Part shown: piece by piece, positions 6,105-6,624 of the stretch
How the letters are laid out: every line of letters starts with the position of its first letter
Numbering within the stretch: position 1 is the stretch's first letter
Assembly: GCA_900553165.1 (NCBI GenBank)
Contig: USCN01000076.1
Coordinates: 1-6,624 of the forward strand
Direction of reading: 5' to 3'
Length of the DNA: 6,624 bases
Origin: an uncultured Collinsella sp.
Lineage (GTDB): Bacteria > Actinomycetota > Coriobacteriia > Coriobacteriales > Coriobacteriaceae
Position numbers and translations under genes: made by a program
The notes under the pieces: model-generated
Seen by the model: only the letters and a program-made list of their open reading frames with translations
Databases searched by the model: none
Told to the model about the DNA's origin: nothing

Positions 6105-6132
6105 TACCCGAGGGGATTGTACCCGATGGGAT
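6105..6132. repeat. Tandem 13-bp direct repeats between purL and the EamA-family gene
   Basis: TACCCGAGGGGAT (6105-6117) and TACCCGATGGGAT (6120-6132) match at 12 of 13 positions and are spaced 15 bases start to start. Each copy is also partly palindromic around CCCGANGGG. They lie between the purL stop and the terminator and flank a minus-strand TACAAT. They could be paired binding sites for a regulator of the transporter gene, or a small tandem duplication. Confidence 0.5.
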
Positions 6133-6145
6133 AGCTTTAAGCGAA
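6116..6145 (-). promoter_or_regulatory. Weak promoter candidate for the EamA-family gene
   Basis: TACAAT (6121-6116 on minus) matches the -10 consensus at five of six bases. The -35 region, TTCGCT (6145-6140) at 18-base spacing, is poor. A transcript from here would begin before the hairpin at 6071-6099 and would include it in the leader. Supported only by one good hexamer. Confidence 0.25.
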
Positions 6146-6624
6146 GTAGGCCACGCCGCTCTCAAAGATCGGCATGAACTTATCGCCGGGGACATGCTCG
6201 GGCACGTTGCGGTACAGGTTGTCGCCGCGGCGCTCGGCATGACCCATCTTGCCCAAGACGCGGCCGTCGGGGCTCGTGATGCCCTCGATGGCGAGCACCG
6301 ACCCGTTGGGGTTCACCGCCAAATCCATGGAAGGCTGCCCCGCGGCGTCCACGTACTGAGTGGCGACCTGGCCGTTGGCGATCAGCTGGGCGAGCACCTC
6401 GTCGTTGGCGACAAAGCGGCCCTCGCCGTGGCTGATGGCGACGGTGTAGGGGTCGTCGAGGCTGCACTGCGACAGCCACGGGGACAGGTTGGACGAGATG
6501 CGGGTGCGCACCAGGCGGCTCTGATGGCGACCGATGGTGTTGAACGTCAGCGTGGGTGCATCCGGCGTGGCGTCGACGATGTCACCGTAGGGCACCAGGC
6601 CGAGCTTGATCAGGGCCTGGAAGC
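6137..6624 (-). CDS. purL: Phosphoribosylformylglycinamidine synthase, C-terminal glutaminase part (5' end outside window)
   Basis: Fourth-step enzyme of de novo purine synthesis. It converts FGAR to FGAM using ammonia that its glutaminase domain takes from glutamine. About 162 residues of the class I glutamine amidotransferase domain are visible, open to the right edge. They contain SHGEGR (6416-6433 on minus), NPNGS (6299-6313) and MGHAER (GHAER at 6230-6244), which carries the His and Glu of the Cys-His-Glu triad. The nucleophile Cys would lie just outside the window, before FQALIKLGL. The GHAER form (rather than HPER) and the C-terminal ending FESGVAYFA fit the large single-chain PurL type. 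I cannot exclude a separate PurQ subunit because only this end is present. The TAA stop is at 6137-6139, and a strong terminator follows. Confidence 0.93.
   Translation of the reverse strand, partial: FQALIKLGLVPYGDIVDATPDAPTLTFNTIGRHQSRLVRTRISSNLSPWLSQCSLDDPYTVAISHGEGRFVANDEVLAQLIANGQVATQYVDAAGQPSMDLAVNPNGSVLAIEGITSPDGRVLGKMGHAERRGDNLYRNVPEHVPGDKFMPIFESGVAYFA

Noticed and set aside
1..6624. CRISPR array, tRNA, mobile element, toxin-antitoxin pair or defence system
   Set aside because: I found no regularly spaced repeat series, cloverleaf, transposase-like frame, terminal inverted repeats or small paired toxin-antitoxin genes on either strand.

Overview
The window is GC-rich by eye, with strong G/C preference at third codon positions, short intergenic gaps and purine-rich ribosome binding sites. 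Its gene set is an EtfA, an HD hydrolase, AzlC/AzlD, a KdgT-type permease, a membrane GGDEF protein, an EamA transporter and a single-chain PurL. This fits a gut actinobacterium of the Coriobacteriia, Collinsella being my best guess. The assignment rests on protein flavour and codon use, not on a marker gene. I see no rRNA, tRNA, CRISPR array, insertion sequence or phage gene. The window looks like ordinary chromosome.

Layout, left to right. Positions 1-570 (+) hold the C-terminal FAD domain of electron-transfer flavoprotein alpha (EtfA), cut by the left edge. It meets an HD-domain phosphohydrolase (567-1379, -) tail to tail, with the two stop codons overlapping by 4 bp. A short divergent spacer carrying an 11-bp inverted repeat (1411-1446) separates the HD gene from azlC (about 1437-2198, +). 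azlC overlaps azlD (2188-2498, +), which is frameshifted in a G run near 2382-2385. A 2-keto-3-deoxygluconate permease family gene (2649-3671, +) follows, then a hairpin-rich spacer and a seven-helix membrane diguanylate cyclase (about 3861-5003, +). The right part is on the minus strand: an EamA/DMT-type exporter (5102-6037) and, upstream of it, the C-terminal glutaminase part of PurL (6137-6624, cut by the right edge). Intrinsic terminators of the minus strand follow both genes.

The genes do not form one pathway. They are small transcription units: an azlCD amino-acid exporter pair, a lone sugar-acid permease, a lone c-di-GMP synthase, a lone metabolite exporter and the end of a purine gene. 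The points most worth a second look are regulatory or mutational. They are the inverted repeat that puts the azlC ribosome binding site in a loop and its TTG start in a stem, the one-base lesion in azlD, the tandem 13-bp repeats and terminator with a competing hairpin just before the exporter, and the lack of an inhibitory site in the diguanylate cyclase. I did not find evidence for a wholly new system.
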